Positions 1-9,000 of a stretch of DNA of 45,338 nt are shown here, piece by piece. The stretch is from Spirochaetota bacterium. GTDB lineage: Bacteria > Spirochaetota > Spirochaetia > JABEVK01. The translations under genes and the position numbers were made by a program. The notes under the pieces are model-generated. The model ran no database searches. It had not been told where the DNA came from and worked only from the letters and a program-made list of their open reading frames with translations. The DNA lies in the NCBI GenBank assembly GCA_020049045.1, contig JAIFLN010000053.1:1-45338 (forward strand). The letters are read 5' to 3'. Each line of letters starts with the position of its first letter. Position 1 is the stretch's first letter.

Positions 1-473
1 AGCTCAAAGACCGCGAGATCACCCGCCTGCGCCACGAAACCATCGGGTTTATCTTTCAGTCCTTCAACCTCATTCCCGTGCTCACCACCCGTGAAAACAT
101 CGAGTTCCCCCTTCTTTTAGGCAAGGACAACAAGATGACCAAGGAACGGCGCGACTATGTCGACTTTCTGATTGAAGAAGTCGGCCTGGCTGACCGGCTC
201 AAAAACCGCCCCAACGAGCTCTCCGGCGGACAGCGTCAGCGCGTGGCCATTGCCCGCGCCCTGGTCACCAAGCCCGTCATCGTGCTGGCCGATGAACCGA
301 CAGCCAACCTTGACTCGGCCACCGGCGACGACATTCTGAACCTGATGAAGAAGATCAACCGCGATCTGAAAACTACCTTTATCTTCAGCACCCACGACGC
401 CAAGATTGTTGAACTGGCCGACCACATCATCCGCCTCAAGGACGGCTTGGTTACCGAGAACTACAAGGCGTAA
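1..473 (+). CDS. ABC transporter ATP-binding protein, LolD/MacB type (5' end missing)
   Basis: The gene enters from the left edge; the open frame runs from base 3 and the Walker A region lies outside the window. The visible 156 residues hold the Q-loop (FIFQSFNLIP), the ABC signature LSGGQRQRVAIARA, Walker B VIVLADEPTANLDS and the H-loop STHD, so the ATPase half is intact. The LSGGQ and DEPTANLDS style is typical of the LolD/MacB/FtsE group that drives three-component exporters without moving solute through the membrane. The next gene, an FtsX-type permease, starts one base after the stop codon. The likely role is powering extraction of lipoproteins from the inner membrane, inferred from the LolA-like protein downstream. 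Confidence 0.93.
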   Translation, partial: LKDREITRLRHETIGFIFQSFNLIPVLTTRENIEFPLLLGKDNKMTKERRDYVDFLIEEVGLADRLKNRPNELSGGQRQRVAIARALVTKPVIVLADEPTANLDSATGDDILNLMKKINRDLKTTFIFSTHDAKIVELADHIIRLKDGLVTENYKA

Positions 474-474
474 T

Positions 475-1935
475 ATGGGCACCATCCTCAAAATTGCCAT
501 CCGCAACCTGACCCAGCACAAGGTCAAGTCGCTCATTGTAGGGGCCCTCATCACCCTGGGAATCACCTTGACGTTCATCGGCAACTCGCTGTTTGAATCG
601 GCTTCTGAAGGCGTGAAACGGGGCTACTCGGAAAATTTTACCGGCGACATCATGATTCAGGGAACCAGCGACAAAAAGTTTTCTCTGTTTGGTTCTGAAG
701 ATTTTGGTTTTGGCGGAGTCGGCGAACCCACTCCCGTTATCCAGAAGTACGACCAAGTGCTTGAAACAATCCGCGCCCTTCCTCAAATGAAGGCCTTCAC
801 CAGCCAGGTAGCCGGGTTTGCCATTCTGAATCTCGAAGCAAGGGGTCAGGCCTTCAACTTATTGTTCGGCATTGAGCCGGAAAGCTACTTTGAAACCTTC
901 CAGAGCATTAAGATCCTGGAAGGTCGTATGTTGGCAAATGGTGAGAACGGCATCATGATGAGCCGGAAACGTTTGAACCAGATTGCCAAAGACAACAAAG
1001 CTGTTCTGAAGTTGGGAGACGAAATCCTTCTCAACGCCTTCAGTGATAAAGGCGTCAAAGTACGGGCGGTCCCCCTGGTTGGCATCTACGAGTACATCGT
1101 TCCTACCCAAGCCCTCGAAGTGGTCAGTTTTGTCGATGTACAGACTATGCGTTCCCTCAATGCCATGACCGTCGGTTCCAAGGACGAGGTCAAGGTCGAC
1201 GATTCCACACAAGCCCTTCTCGATATGGGGAGCGACGATTTCTTTGGGGAAGAGAGCACAGTTGGTGCCGGCAAGACCGCCGGAGCAGTCAACCTGGATG
1301 GGATTCTGGGTGACAAGAGCATCCGTAATACCCTGCAGACCATCGACAACGGCTCCTGGCACAACCTGCTTGTCAGGCTTCAGCCGGGCTCAGACGTTAA
1401 CGGAACCCTTGCCGCCCTCAATAAAACTTTTGCAGCGAATGAGTTGCCCGTAAAAGCTGTGGGCTGGAAAGAAGCTGCGGGGACCACGGCGGCGCTCACC
1501 GATGTGGCACAGATCATCTTCAACATTGTCATTATTATTCTGGCGGTTGTTGCGGTCATCATCATCATCAACACTCTGGTGATCTCGGTGATGGAGCGCA
1601 CCAGCGAAATTGGAACCATGCGGGCCCTGGGTGCACAAAAGCCGTTTATCCGTGAACTGTTCATTGCCGAGACCATCCTTCTAGCCGGCTTCTTCGGGCT
1701 GATCGGCATCATCATCGGTTCGCTGGCGGTCGTGGGAATCAATATCGTTGGAATCAAGATCGACAATGACTTTCTCCAGGTTCTGTTTGGATCGACCAAC
1801 CTCAAACCCAATCTGAGTCTCAACCAGATGCTCCTGTCTTTGGGTTACACCTTCTTTATCGGGATGGTCAGCTGGATCTATCCCGTTTCGATTGCTCTCA
1901 AGGTATCGCCGCTCAAGGCGATTGCCACCGAATAG
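475..1935 (+). CDS. ABC transporter permease, FtsX/MacB/LolC-E family (first of two)
   Basis: A 486-residue inner-membrane protein. The chosen ATG lies one base after the ATPase stop; a longer frame upstream only overlaps the ATPase gene. One membrane helix near residues 17-40 is followed by a long extracytoplasmic domain, then three helices near residues 360-480. That is the MacB/LolC architecture. The segment ERTSEIGTMRALGAQ after the second helix is the typical FtsX-domain coupling motif (M-E-R-x-x-E-I-G-x-x-R-A-x-G). It forms an operon with the ATPase and a second, different permease, as in heterodimeric LolCE. A lipoprotein-releasing role is inferred; a macrolide or peptide exporter is the alternative. 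Confidence 0.9.
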   Translation: MGTILKIAIRNLTQHKVKSLIVGALITLGITLTFIGNSLFESASEGVKRGYSENFTGDIMIQGTSDKKFSLFGSEDFGFGGVGEPTPVIQKYDQVLETIRALPQMKAFTSQVAGFAILNLEARGQAFNLLFGIEPESYFETFQSIKILEGRMLANGENGIMMSRKRLNQIAKDNKAVLKLGDEILLNAFSDKGVKVRAVPLVGIYEYIVPTQALEVVSFVDVQTMRSLNAMTVGSKDEVKVDDSTQALLDMGSDDFFGEESTVGAGKTAGAVNLDGILGDKSIRNTLQTIDNGSWHNLLVRLQPGSDVNGTLAALNKTFAANELPVKAVGWKEAAGTTAALTDVAQIIFNIVIIILAVVAVIIIINTLVISVMERTSEIGTMRALGAQKPFIRELFIAETILLAGFFGLIGIIIGSLAVVGINIVGIKIDNDFLQVLFGSTNLKPNLSLNQMLLSLGYTFFIGMVSWIYPVSIALKVSPLKAIATE

Positions 1936-1943
1936 GAGTTTCC

Positions 1944-3242
1944 ATGTCCGTCGCCTCCATGGCCTTGAAAAACCTGGCCCGTCAGAAACGCCGCTCCATC
2001 CTCCTTGGGGGAGCCATCGCCTTTGGCATTCTCATCATCACGGTGGTCAATGGACTATCGGGAAGCCTGATCACTTCTCTCGAAGCCAATATTTCCAACC
2101 TGGTTTCGGGACACATCTTTATCCGGGGAACTGAAAAGACCGATAAGGGTCGGGTTCTCTACACCTTCAAAGACGACAAGAAGATGGATGAAGTGGTCAA
2201 CCGACTGAAGATTCCTTATAAATACATCTCCAAGACAACGGTAGCCCAACAGGCGAGCATCATCAGTGATTTTGCCACCACGTATCAGTCGGTAACCGGT
2301 GCGGATCTGGGTCTTGGAAGCTATCTTCACGACCGTATGACCCTTGTCGAAGGCGAGCTCGACACTTTCCCCGGATCGGATAAAATCCTGATCAGCGAGG
2401 GCGTTGCCAAAAAGCTCGATGTGAAACTGGGTGACCGGCTTTCCGTTCAAACCGACACCATTACCGGTCAGCAGAACGTTCTTGATTTTTATGTGGGTGC
2501 TATTTACAAGGACCCCGGAGTTGCTGCCAGCCTGGCCGGAGCCTATGCCGATCTGCCGAGAGTGAACCAGCTTCGTGACGTGCCCCAGGGCGAGTTCAAC
2601 ATCTACGGTCTGTTTCTTGAGGATGTGTCCACCGCTGACTTTTGGGGTGCCAAGCTTTATGAGGAGCTGAAAACAGAGGCCTTCCCCCTGTGGCAGCGTG
2701 GGTCACCTCAGGAATTGGTCAAACTCTTCCGCGATGAGACCTGGACGGGCATCAAATACAGTCTGTTCACCCTCAATGACGCATTGAGTTTCATCAAGGG
2801 CATTTTCCAGAGCCTCAACCTTATCGCCTTCTTGATTCTCATGGTGTTGTTCGTTGTCATCATGGTGGGTATCACAAACACCTACCGCATGATCGTGTAC
2901 GAACGGACCCGGGAAATCGGAACCCTGCGTGCACTGGGTATGCAGCGGCCGGAAGTGAGAAATCTGTTCTTGTACGAGGCCATTTTCTTGGGCTTGGGCG
3001 GTATTCTCGCCGGTTTTGTTCTAGGCGTCCTGGTGTTGGTCGGACTTTCTCTGATCGATCTCTCAGCCTGGAAAGATTTCAACATTCTGCTGAAAGACAA
3101 CCATTTGAAACTGACGGTAGACTTCGCATCCTTCGCCTTCAATCTGATCGTCGTGACAGCACTGACTGCTTTGGCAGCGCTTTTCCCCGCCCGAAGGGCA
3201 GGCAAGCTCACCCCTGCCGAAGCTCTTCGCACCACCAATTGA
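1944..3242 (+). CDS. ABC transporter permease, FtsX/MacB/LolC-E family (second of two)
   Basis: A 432-residue partner permease starting 8 bases after the first, with a clear ribosome site (aggag) before the ATG. It has the same layout: a helix at residues 15-38, a large periplasmic domain, then three helices near residues 290-430. The motif YERTREIGTLRALGMQ again marks the FtsX domain. The protein ends PARRAGKLTPAEALR, the common C-terminal signature of this family (PARRAAxxxPxEALR). Two unlike permeases with one ATPase suggest an asymmetric complex like LolCDE. Confidence 0.9.
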   Translation: MSVASMALKNLARQKRRSILLGGAIAFGILIITVVNGLSGSLITSLEANISNLVSGHIFIRGTEKTDKGRVLYTFKDDKKMDEVVNRLKIPYKYISKTTVAQQASIISDFATTYQSVTGADLGLGSYLHDRMTLVEGELDTFPGSDKILISEGVAKKLDVKLGDRLSVQTDTITGQQNVLDFYVGAIYKDPGVAASLAGAYADLPRVNQLRDVPQGEFNIYGLFLEDVSTADFWGAKLYEELKTEAFPLWQRGSPQELVKLFRDETWTGIKYSLFTLNDALSFIKGIFQSLNLIAFLILMVLFVVIMVGITNTYRMIVYERTREIGTLRALGMQRPEVRNLFLYEAIFLGLGGILAGFVLGVLVLVGLSLIDLSAWKDFNILLKDNHLKLTVDFASFAFNLIVVTALTALAALFPARRAGKLTPAEALRTTN

Positions 3243-3268
3243 CCCAAGAGAACACAAAGGAGATACGA

Positions 3269-4015
3269 ATGAAGAAGATTCTTCTGACCCTGGCAGCCCT
3301 GGCTATGACCACAGGAGCTTTTGCCCAGGACAATGTCGATTTCAAGGCAGTGCTGGCAAAGGTTGACGCTCAAACCAATTTTAAGGGAGACGCTTCGGCG
3401 AAAGTCACCATCCAGAGCAAGAAGCCTGGCGAGAACGACAACATCATGCAGGCGCAGTACTTCCGCCGCGACGCCGAAGATAAGTTCATGATCTTGATTC
3501 TGAAGCCCGAGGTGAACAAGGGTCAGGGGTACCTGAAAATTGAAGACAACATCATTTTCTATGATCCCGAAAGCCGCAAGTTCAGCAAGCTCACGGGCAG
3601 TGGAAACTTTCAGGATTCCAACGCCAAGAACAGCGACTTCCAGGCCTCCTCGCTTTCGGAAGACTACAATATTGTGGAATCCGGCCGCGAGAAACTGCAG
3701 GCCAAGGACACCTGGGTGCTGACCTTGAAAGCCAAGAAGAACGACGTCACGTACCCAAAGATGAAAATCTGGGTCGAAGTCGCCACCAACCTCATGCTGA
3801 AAAGTGAAGACTACTCGTTGTCTGACCGCCTGATGCGTACCAGCCTTTACGGTAAATACGTCAATATCGACGGGCGTTTCCTGGCTACCCGCATGCGCTT
3901 CGAGGACAACCTAAAAAAGGGTGAGGTCACCGACCTGGTGTTGGAAAATCCGTCCCTGGCCAAGCTGCCTGACAGTGTGTTTAGCCAGGCGTACCTCGAA
4001 AAGGTGAACAACTGA
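3269..4015 (+). CDS. LolA-like outer membrane lipoprotein-sorting protein
   Basis: A 248-residue secreted protein. The start at 3269 is set by a strong ribosome site (aaggag) and gives a classic signal peptide, MKKILLTLAALAMTTGAFAQ. An earlier in-frame ATG at 3239 would put ten hydrophilic residues before it and was not used. The mature part is beta-rich and resembles the LolA/LolB-fold family often annotated as 'outer membrane lipoprotein-sorting protein' (pattern IILKPEVNKGQGYLKI followed by FYDPESRKFSKLTG). The probable job is carrying lipoproteins or lipids across the periplasm after the upstream ABC complex releases them. Its stop overlaps the next ATG by one base. Confidence 0.85.
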   Translation: MKKILLTLAALAMTTGAFAQDNVDFKAVLAKVDAQTNFKGDASAKVTIQSKKPGENDNIMQAQYFRRDAEDKFMILILKPEVNKGQGYLKIEDNIIFYDPESRKFSKLTGSGNFQDSNAKNSDFQASSLSEDYNIVESGREKLQAKDTWVLTLKAKKNDVTYPKMKIWVEVATNLMLKSEDYSLSDRLMRTSLYGKYVNIDGRFLATRMRFEDNLKKGEVTDLVLENPSLAKLPDSVFSQAYLEKVNN

Positions 4016-5481
4016 TGAAAAGAACAACCGCTCTCTCGGTATTCGCCCTCATCCTTCTTCCCTTCCTGGGCTTTGCTCAGGAGGCCTCGTCTGAAGAGGA
4101 CTTCTTTGGCGAAGACGCGGAAACCGTCTCAACCGTCGCTGTGACCTCGGTGGACCCTACCAAGCAGTTCAGCGAGGACGCTGAGGGGTTGCGCTGGGGC
4201 GGTACGGTCTCGAGCAGCGCCACTTGGAACTCGGGTTGGGTGGGTCAGTGGCCTTCGGCTTCTGATCCCGCCAAGGGTTGGCAGGACGGGTTGGATTATG
4301 GGCTCTCGACCAAGCTCTTTCTCGACGGCCGCCCCGACGCGGATTTCCGGTTCCGACTTTCGCTCAAGACAGGTTACCCCTTCACCAACAGCACCACGGC
4401 TCTCAAAACCACGACCACCTCAACTACTATCGAGGTACCCAACATCGAAGTCTGGGAAATGTTCACCGACGTCACCGTGGCTGACGCGGTGTTCCTGCGT
4501 TTCGGAAAACAGTCGGCCAGCTGGGGTGTGGCTTACTTCTACAGCCCCGGTGATGTCATCAGCCTGACGGCCAAGGACGCTTCCGACCCTCTGGCCGAGC
4601 GGGAGGGTCCCGTTGCCCTGAAGGCCACCGTCCCCTTCCCCAACCTGAAGGCCAACCTGACCGGTTATGTTCTGGCACGTGACAGCTACTTCGGAACAAA
4701 TCTTCCCACCCTGCAAAGTATGGGGTATGCCCTTCAAGGCGATGTTTTGGTCGGAGACGCACAACTCAGCCTCGGAGGCTTTTACCAGCAGGATAACGCA
4801 CCGAAAGCCGTAGCCACCGTCAACACCGGGCTGAGCTTCCTCAAATTGCCTGTCTTCAACGACATCAACGTCTTCAGTGAAAGTGTGTTCAGTTACGGGT
4901 CTGATGTGCTCAAAACCTCGGGCAAATCGATGAGTGGTACATTCACCACCATTTCAGCCTGGGAAAAAACTGTCTATTACACCGGAACCCTGGGAGCCAG
5001 TTACTCCAACAGCGATGCTAACCTGAACCTCAGGTCAGAGTACCTCTTCAATCCCTTCGGATCGGACGATGCTACCATTGCGCAGCGAGCTTTCAACACC
5101 TTTGGTGCCTATGCAGCAGGCTATACCGCTGGAATTACCAACACCTCGGGTCGAGCCTACGGCTACGGCGATGCTGTCACTCCTGGCATCCACTATCTGA
5201 CCAGCCTTGCCAGCCTTTCAAAACTGGGTGGCAGTGACAAACTGAGCTTCTCGACTCTTTGGCAGCAGAACCTTTCAGACGTGTCGGGCTGGGTGAAGCC
5301 ATCACTGTCCTTCAAACCCTGGGACCAGCTAGGCTTCACCTGGGGTGTCACTGTTGTTTATGGAGACGAGGGAACCCAGTATCCCTTGACGTTCCAAGCC
5401 CGTGATTCCAAAGGCACCCCCCTGGGCACCAAGCGTGTCACCATGAATGTGGGTGTCACCTTCGGAACCGGACGCTACTAA
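4015..5481 (+). CDS. Predicted outer-membrane beta-barrel protein of the exporter operon
   Basis: A 488-residue protein with a signal peptide (cleavage after the GFAQ near residue 22), then an acidic low-complexity stretch (residues 23-50). The rest consists of alternating polar and hydrophobic strands rich in Gly, Ser, Thr and aromatics, ending MNVGVTFGTGRY. That is the pattern of an outer-membrane barrel, with an aromatic final residue. I recognise no named family beyond a likeness to the outer-membrane protein found after the ABC/LolA-like genes in treponemes (from memory). It is translationally coupled to the LolA-like gene by a one-base overlap. It could be the outer-membrane end of the pathway or its client. 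Confidence 0.7.
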   Translation: MKRTTALSVFALILLPFLGFAQEASSEEDFFGEDAETVSTVAVTSVDPTKQFSEDAEGLRWGGTVSSSATWNSGWVGQWPSASDPAKGWQDGLDYGLSTKLFLDGRPDADFRFRLSLKTGYPFTNSTTALKTTTTSTTIEVPNIEVWEMFTDVTVADAVFLRFGKQSASWGVAYFYSPGDVISLTAKDASDPLAEREGPVALKATVPFPNLKANLTGYVLARDSYFGTNLPTLQSMGYALQGDVLVGDAQLSLGGFYQQDNAPKAVATVNTGLSFLKLPVFNDINVFSESVFSYGSDVLKTSGKSMSGTFTTISAWEKTVYYTGTLGASYSNSDANLNLRSEYLFNPFGSDDATIAQRAFNTFGAYAAGYTAGITNTSGRAYGYGDAVTPGIHYLTSLASLSKLGGSDKLSFSTLWQQNLSDVSGWVKPSLSFKPWDQLGFTWGVTVVYGDEGTQYPLTFQARDSKGTPLGTKRVTMNVGVTFGTGRY

Positions 5482-6575
5482 CGGCGCTTGTTGAAATTGC
5501 GCATCTGTTGATGTATCGCCTTCCAGCGGTCTTTTTCTGCCCGCTGGAGGGCTTTGTTGTCTCTTTTGGCCAGGTGATGCAGCTCCCGTTCCTGGCGGCG
5601 CCAGCCCTCCCACCTGGCCTCATCGAGGCTTCCCTCTGCCAAAGCTTCTCGAACGGCACATCCGGGTTCCTCCTGGTGACGGCAGTCGTGAAAACGGCAC
5701 AAGGCCGCCAGAGCCTCAATGTCCGAAAACCCCTCAGCCAGATCGTCGGCGTCGGCCCAAAGCCCCACGGTGCGGAACCCAGGAGCATCCATCAGCAGGG
5801 CTCCTGAAGGCAACTGATAAAGGTGGCGGCTCGTCGTGGTGTGTTTGCCCTTGCTGTCCAGGGTCCGTACCTCTCGAGTCGCCAACGAGCTTGAGAGAAG
5901 TCGATTGACCAGGGTAGTCTTGCCCACACCGGAGGATCCGGCCAGAGCAATCGCGGTACCGGCAGTCAACCACGAATCCAATGCCTCCAGACCTGTTCCG
6001 GCCAGAGCGCTCAAGACCACCAGGGGATCTTCTCCCGCTGCCGTACGGGCGGTCTCCACCTTGGCCCCGCTGTCTGCTAAATCGGCTTTACTGAGAATCC
6101 AAAGCGGCAGCATCCCTCCATGACGGGCTAGGGTTGCCAGCCGCTGAGCCCTTCTCGGATTGAAGTTTCCATCGAGCCCCATGACAATGCCCAGCACATC
6201 CAAGTTGGCTGCCAGAAAGCTTTGACGTCCGCTGCCATCGGGCGAGCCAGTCGAGACCGATCGGCTGAAAACAGTCTTCCGGGCGACAACCCCGTGAATA
6301 ACAGCCTGCCCGGAATCGATCAGCTGAGCGACCACCCAGTCGCCAACCAAGGGAAAATCCGCTTCGGTACCGGTGAACTGCAAGCGGCCGGACACCAGTC
6401 CCGCCCGTGGTCCGTCGGGGGTTTCTAAAAGATGAACGGGACCTTCCCGCCCAATGACCCGAGCTGGAACAGGGACCACCCCGCGAGGACAAAGGGCGAC
6501 CGCCTCTTCATAGGGCTCACTCCAGACAGGACTCCAGCCCCAAGGGTTCAGTGATTCGTATTGATTTTGTGACAA
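5478..6575 (-). CDS. rsgA: Small ribosomal subunit biogenesis GTPase RsgA
   Basis: A circularly permuted GTPase (365 residues from the proposed start) that helps mature the 30S subunit. Motifs appear in permuted order: G4 as SKAD, G1 as GSSGVGKTTL, G3 as DAPG. An N-terminal OB-fold precedes the GTPase core, and a C-terminal zinc-binding pattern follows (CRFHDCRHQEEPGC). The first ATG, at 6674, would add 33 residues unlike the family. A TTG at 6575 preceded by aaggaa at 8-base spacing gives the family-like N-terminus LSQNQYESLNPWGW, so it is preferred. The gene converges on the beta-barrel gene and their ends overlap by four bases. Confidence 0.93.
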   Translation of the reverse strand: MSQNQYESLNPWGWSPVWSEPYEEAVALCPRGVVPVPARVIGREGPVHLLETPDGPRAGLVSGRLQFTGTEADFPLVGDWVVAQLIDSGQAVIHGVVARKTVFSRSVSTGSPDGSGRQSFLAANLDVLGIVMGLDGNFNPRRAQRLATLARHGGMLPLWILSKADLADSGAKVETARTAAGEDPLVVLSALAGTGLEALDSWLTAGTAIALAGSSGVGKTTLVNRLLSSSLATREVRTLDSKGKHTTTSRHLYQLPSGALLMDAPGFRTVGLWADADDLAEGFSDIEALAALCRFHDCRHQEEPGCAVREALAEGSLDEARWEGWRRQERELHHLAKRDNKALQRAEKDRWKAIHQQMRNFNKRR

Positions 6576-6794
6576 TTCGGTTGTTCCTTGAAAACAATGT
6601 GAGAAAAAAGGAACCAGACCGGGAAGGCGGTCGCGACGCGACTTAGTAGGAGAACCCGGCCTGGTGGCGGGCAATGTCCAAAGTGTGGTTGGTTTTCATC
6701 GGGCGGCCTCCTGCGGCGGGTAATATTGTGATATTCTGCCCTTCTAGAGCCGTTTTGTCTACAGTCGCTTGAACCACTTTCTGAGGAGGCCACC

Positions 6795-8633
6795 GTGCAC
6801 AGCCCCTTTTCGCCCTTGAGAACAAAGCCCACCTTCCCCTTGGTTGACCGCGAAGAGCCCGAACTCTACCGCGATCAGTTTCCCTACTCAGCCGTCCCGC
6901 GTATTCTCTTTGACGGCCACGATGTCATACCGCACCCTCCCCACGAAATCTGGATTACCGACACCACCTTCCGCGACGGTCAGCAGTCCCGGCCTCCCTA
7001 CACACCCGAGCAGATTTCGCAGATCTTTACCTATCTCCACAGGCTCGGCGGTGAGGAAGGGGTTATAAGGCAAACTGAATTCTTCCTGTATTCGAAACGG
7101 GACCAGAAAGCACTCGAGCTCTGTCAGGAAAAGAACTACCGTTTTCCGGAAATCACAGGATGGATACGCTCCGACAGCGAAGACTTGAAACTGGTGAAGA
7201 GTTTGGGGCTGAAGGAGACCGGTATCCTCACCAGTGTGAGCGACTACCACATTTTCCTGAAGCTGAAGAAAAGCCGGGCAAAAACCTCAGACTTGTACCT
7301 CGGCATTGTCAAAGACGCCCTGGCGGCCGGTATCATTCCCCGGTGTCATTTCGAAGATGTCACCAGAGCCGACCTCTATGGCTTTGTCCTGCCTTTCGCA
7401 GAGCAGCTTCTGAACTTGGCCCGGCAGGCAAACCTGCCCGTGAAGGTCCGCCTTTGTGACACCATGGGGTTCGGTGTTACCTACCCTGGTTCGGTTCTTC
7501 CCCGCAGTGTGCCGAAACTGGTTCATGCGTTCAGTCAAGAGCTGGGGTATCCGTCCGAATGGTTGGAGTGGCATGGGCACAATGACTTTCACAAAGTGCA
7601 TGTGAACGCTGCCACGGCCTGGTTATACGGTTGCAGCAGTCTCAACGCCAGTCTGCTCGGTTTTGGGGAACGAACAGGCAACCCGCCCCTAGAAGGCGCC
7701 ATCATGGAGTACATGGCACTGAAGGGTACCGCCGACGGGCTCGATACCAGGGTTATCACCGAAATCGCTCAGTTCTTTCGTGACGAGATCCAAGCGGTCA
7801 TCCCCCCCAATTATCCGTTTGTGGGCAGCGATTTCAACACCACCCGGGCGGGCATCCATGCCGATGGAATCATGAAAAACCCGGAGATTTACAACATTTT
7901 CGATACCGAGAAACTCCTGAACCGACCACTTAAGGTTCAGGTGACCGACAAAACGGGAGTTGCCGGTATCGCCCAGTGGATCAACGAAAACCTGCCGGAA
8001 ATCCAGTCAGGGGCCAAGGAACCCGTAAGCAAGCGCCTGGGCGGCATCAAGCACATCTATGCCTGGGTCATGGAGGAGTATAACAACGGTCGGACAACCT
8101 CCATCAGCCCCGAAGAAATGTGGGCGCAAACCAGGCGTTTTGTCCCCAGCCTCTTTGTCAGCGAATTCGAAAAGGTGAAGGCTGAAGCAAAAAGGATAGC
8201 CCATCAACTGGCCGAAAGCTTGTCAGCAGACGATGCCATCCGCAGCATGAACTGGGAGAAAATGGAAGAACAGCTCCATGAGACTGTGCAGCGGGAAGGT
8301 TCGATTCAGCTGTTGGCGGTGACCAACCTCGAGGGTCGGCGCTTGAGTCAGGTCCATACGCAACGTGGTGAAAAAGCTCTGTTCCGCAACCTGCTGACCA
8401 AGGATTTCCGCAAGCACGATTGGTTTGTGAAGGTGCTGGAAACACACGAAGCCTACGACTCGGATCTCTTCTTTTCGAAATACACCGGCCGCCTGATTCT
8501 GACTTCAGCGCATCCGCTGTTTGACGATCACGGAACTCTGTTTGGTGTGCTGGATGTTGATTTCATCTTCGATGAACTGGTGAAACTGATCACTCCCATA
8601 CCTGCAGAGATCCTGGATCTGTCCCAGGAATAG
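6795..8633 (+). CDS. Re-citrate/homocitrate/isopropylmalate synthase-like enzyme with C-terminal cache-like domain
   Basis: A 612-residue protein with a GTG start behind a gaggagg ribosome site. Residues about 50-400 form a DRE-TIM metallolyase barrel: DTTFRDGQQSR at 56-66 and the metal-binding HGHND at 260-264. These enzymes condense an acyl-CoA with a 2-oxo acid. The closest group I can recall contains the Re-citrate synthases of anaerobes, so citrate formation is plausible but unproven; homocitrate or citramalate synthesis is possible. Instead of the LeuA regulatory domain, residues about 410-500 look helical. Residues about 500-595 resemble an extracytoplasmic-type PDC/cache sensor fold (ending PLFDDHGTLFGVLDVDFIFDEL), yet there is no signal peptide or membrane helix. 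Confidence 0.82.
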   Translation: MHSPFSPLRTKPTFPLVDREEPELYRDQFPYSAVPRILFDGHDVIPHPPHEIWITDTTFRDGQQSRPPYTPEQISQIFTYLHRLGGEEGVIRQTEFFLYSKRDQKALELCQEKNYRFPEITGWIRSDSEDLKLVKSLGLKETGILTSVSDYHIFLKLKKSRAKTSDLYLGIVKDALAAGIIPRCHFEDVTRADLYGFVLPFAEQLLNLARQANLPVKVRLCDTMGFGVTYPGSVLPRSVPKLVHAFSQELGYPSEWLEWHGHNDFHKVHVNAATAWLYGCSSLNASLLGFGERTGNPPLEGAIMEYMALKGTADGLDTRVITEIAQFFRDEIQAVIPPNYPFVGSDFNTTRAGIHADGIMKNPEIYNIFDTEKLLNRPLKVQVTDKTGVAGIAQWINENLPEIQSGAKEPVSKRLGGIKHIYAWVMEEYNNGRTTSISPEEMWAQTRRFVPSLFVSEFEKVKAEAKRIAHQLAESLSADDAIRSMNWEKMEEQLHETVQREGSIQLLAVTNLEGRRLSQVHTQRGEKALFRNLLTKDFRKHDWFVKVLETHEAYDSDLFFSKYTGRLILTSAHPLFDDHGTLFGVLDVDFIFDELVKLITPIPAEILDLSQE

Positions 8634-8640
8634 ACACCGA

Positions 8641-8991
8641 TCAGGCCAGAAGTTCGCGGAGTTTTGTCTCGAGTTCCAGAAAGGAATAGGGCTTTGTCAA
8701 AATCTCAAATGGAAGGGGGAGGTCAGTTTTGAGAAAACCGCTGGTCAAAAGGACCCTCTGGCCGGGACAGAACTTCTGAAGAAACCGGACCCAATAGTCT
8801 CCCCCCAGAATATCCATGCGGTAGTCGCTGATAATGGCAATGATTTTGTGGTCCAAGAGATGTTTTATAGCACCAACACCGTCGGAGGCAACCAAGACAG
8901 GAAAACCAACCCGTGTCAGGTAATCCTTGAGCGGAATCCGAATGGAATCTTCATCTTCGACAATCAGAACATACCCAGTCGTATTATCCAC
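8641..8991 (-). CDS. Single-domain response regulator (receiver only)
   Basis: A 116-residue stand-alone receiver domain. The acidic pocket residues are E12/D13, the phosphoryl acceptor is D56 (IISDYRMD), the switch residues lie in LLTSG at 82-86 and the conserved lysine is K100 in TKP. There is no output domain, so it probably acts by protein contact or as a phosphate relay. It starts with GTG, 9 bases after the stop of the upstream HTH-receiver gene, whose stop codon region supplies the ribosome site (taggag). The two regulators are therefore cotranscribed. No histidine kinase is nearby. Confidence 0.88.
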   Translation of the reverse strand: MDNTTGYVLIVEDEDSIRIPLKDYLTRVGFPVLVASDGVGAIKHLLDHKIIAIISDYRMDILGGDYWVRFLQKFCPGQRVLLTSGFLKTDLPLPFEILTKPYSFLELETKLRELLA

Positions 8992-9000
8992 GGGGGGCTC

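Noticed and set aside
406-474. N-terminal extension of the first permease
   Set aside because: The extra 23 codons overlap the conserved end of the ATPase gene; the ATG at 475 gives a natural membrane-protein N-terminus.
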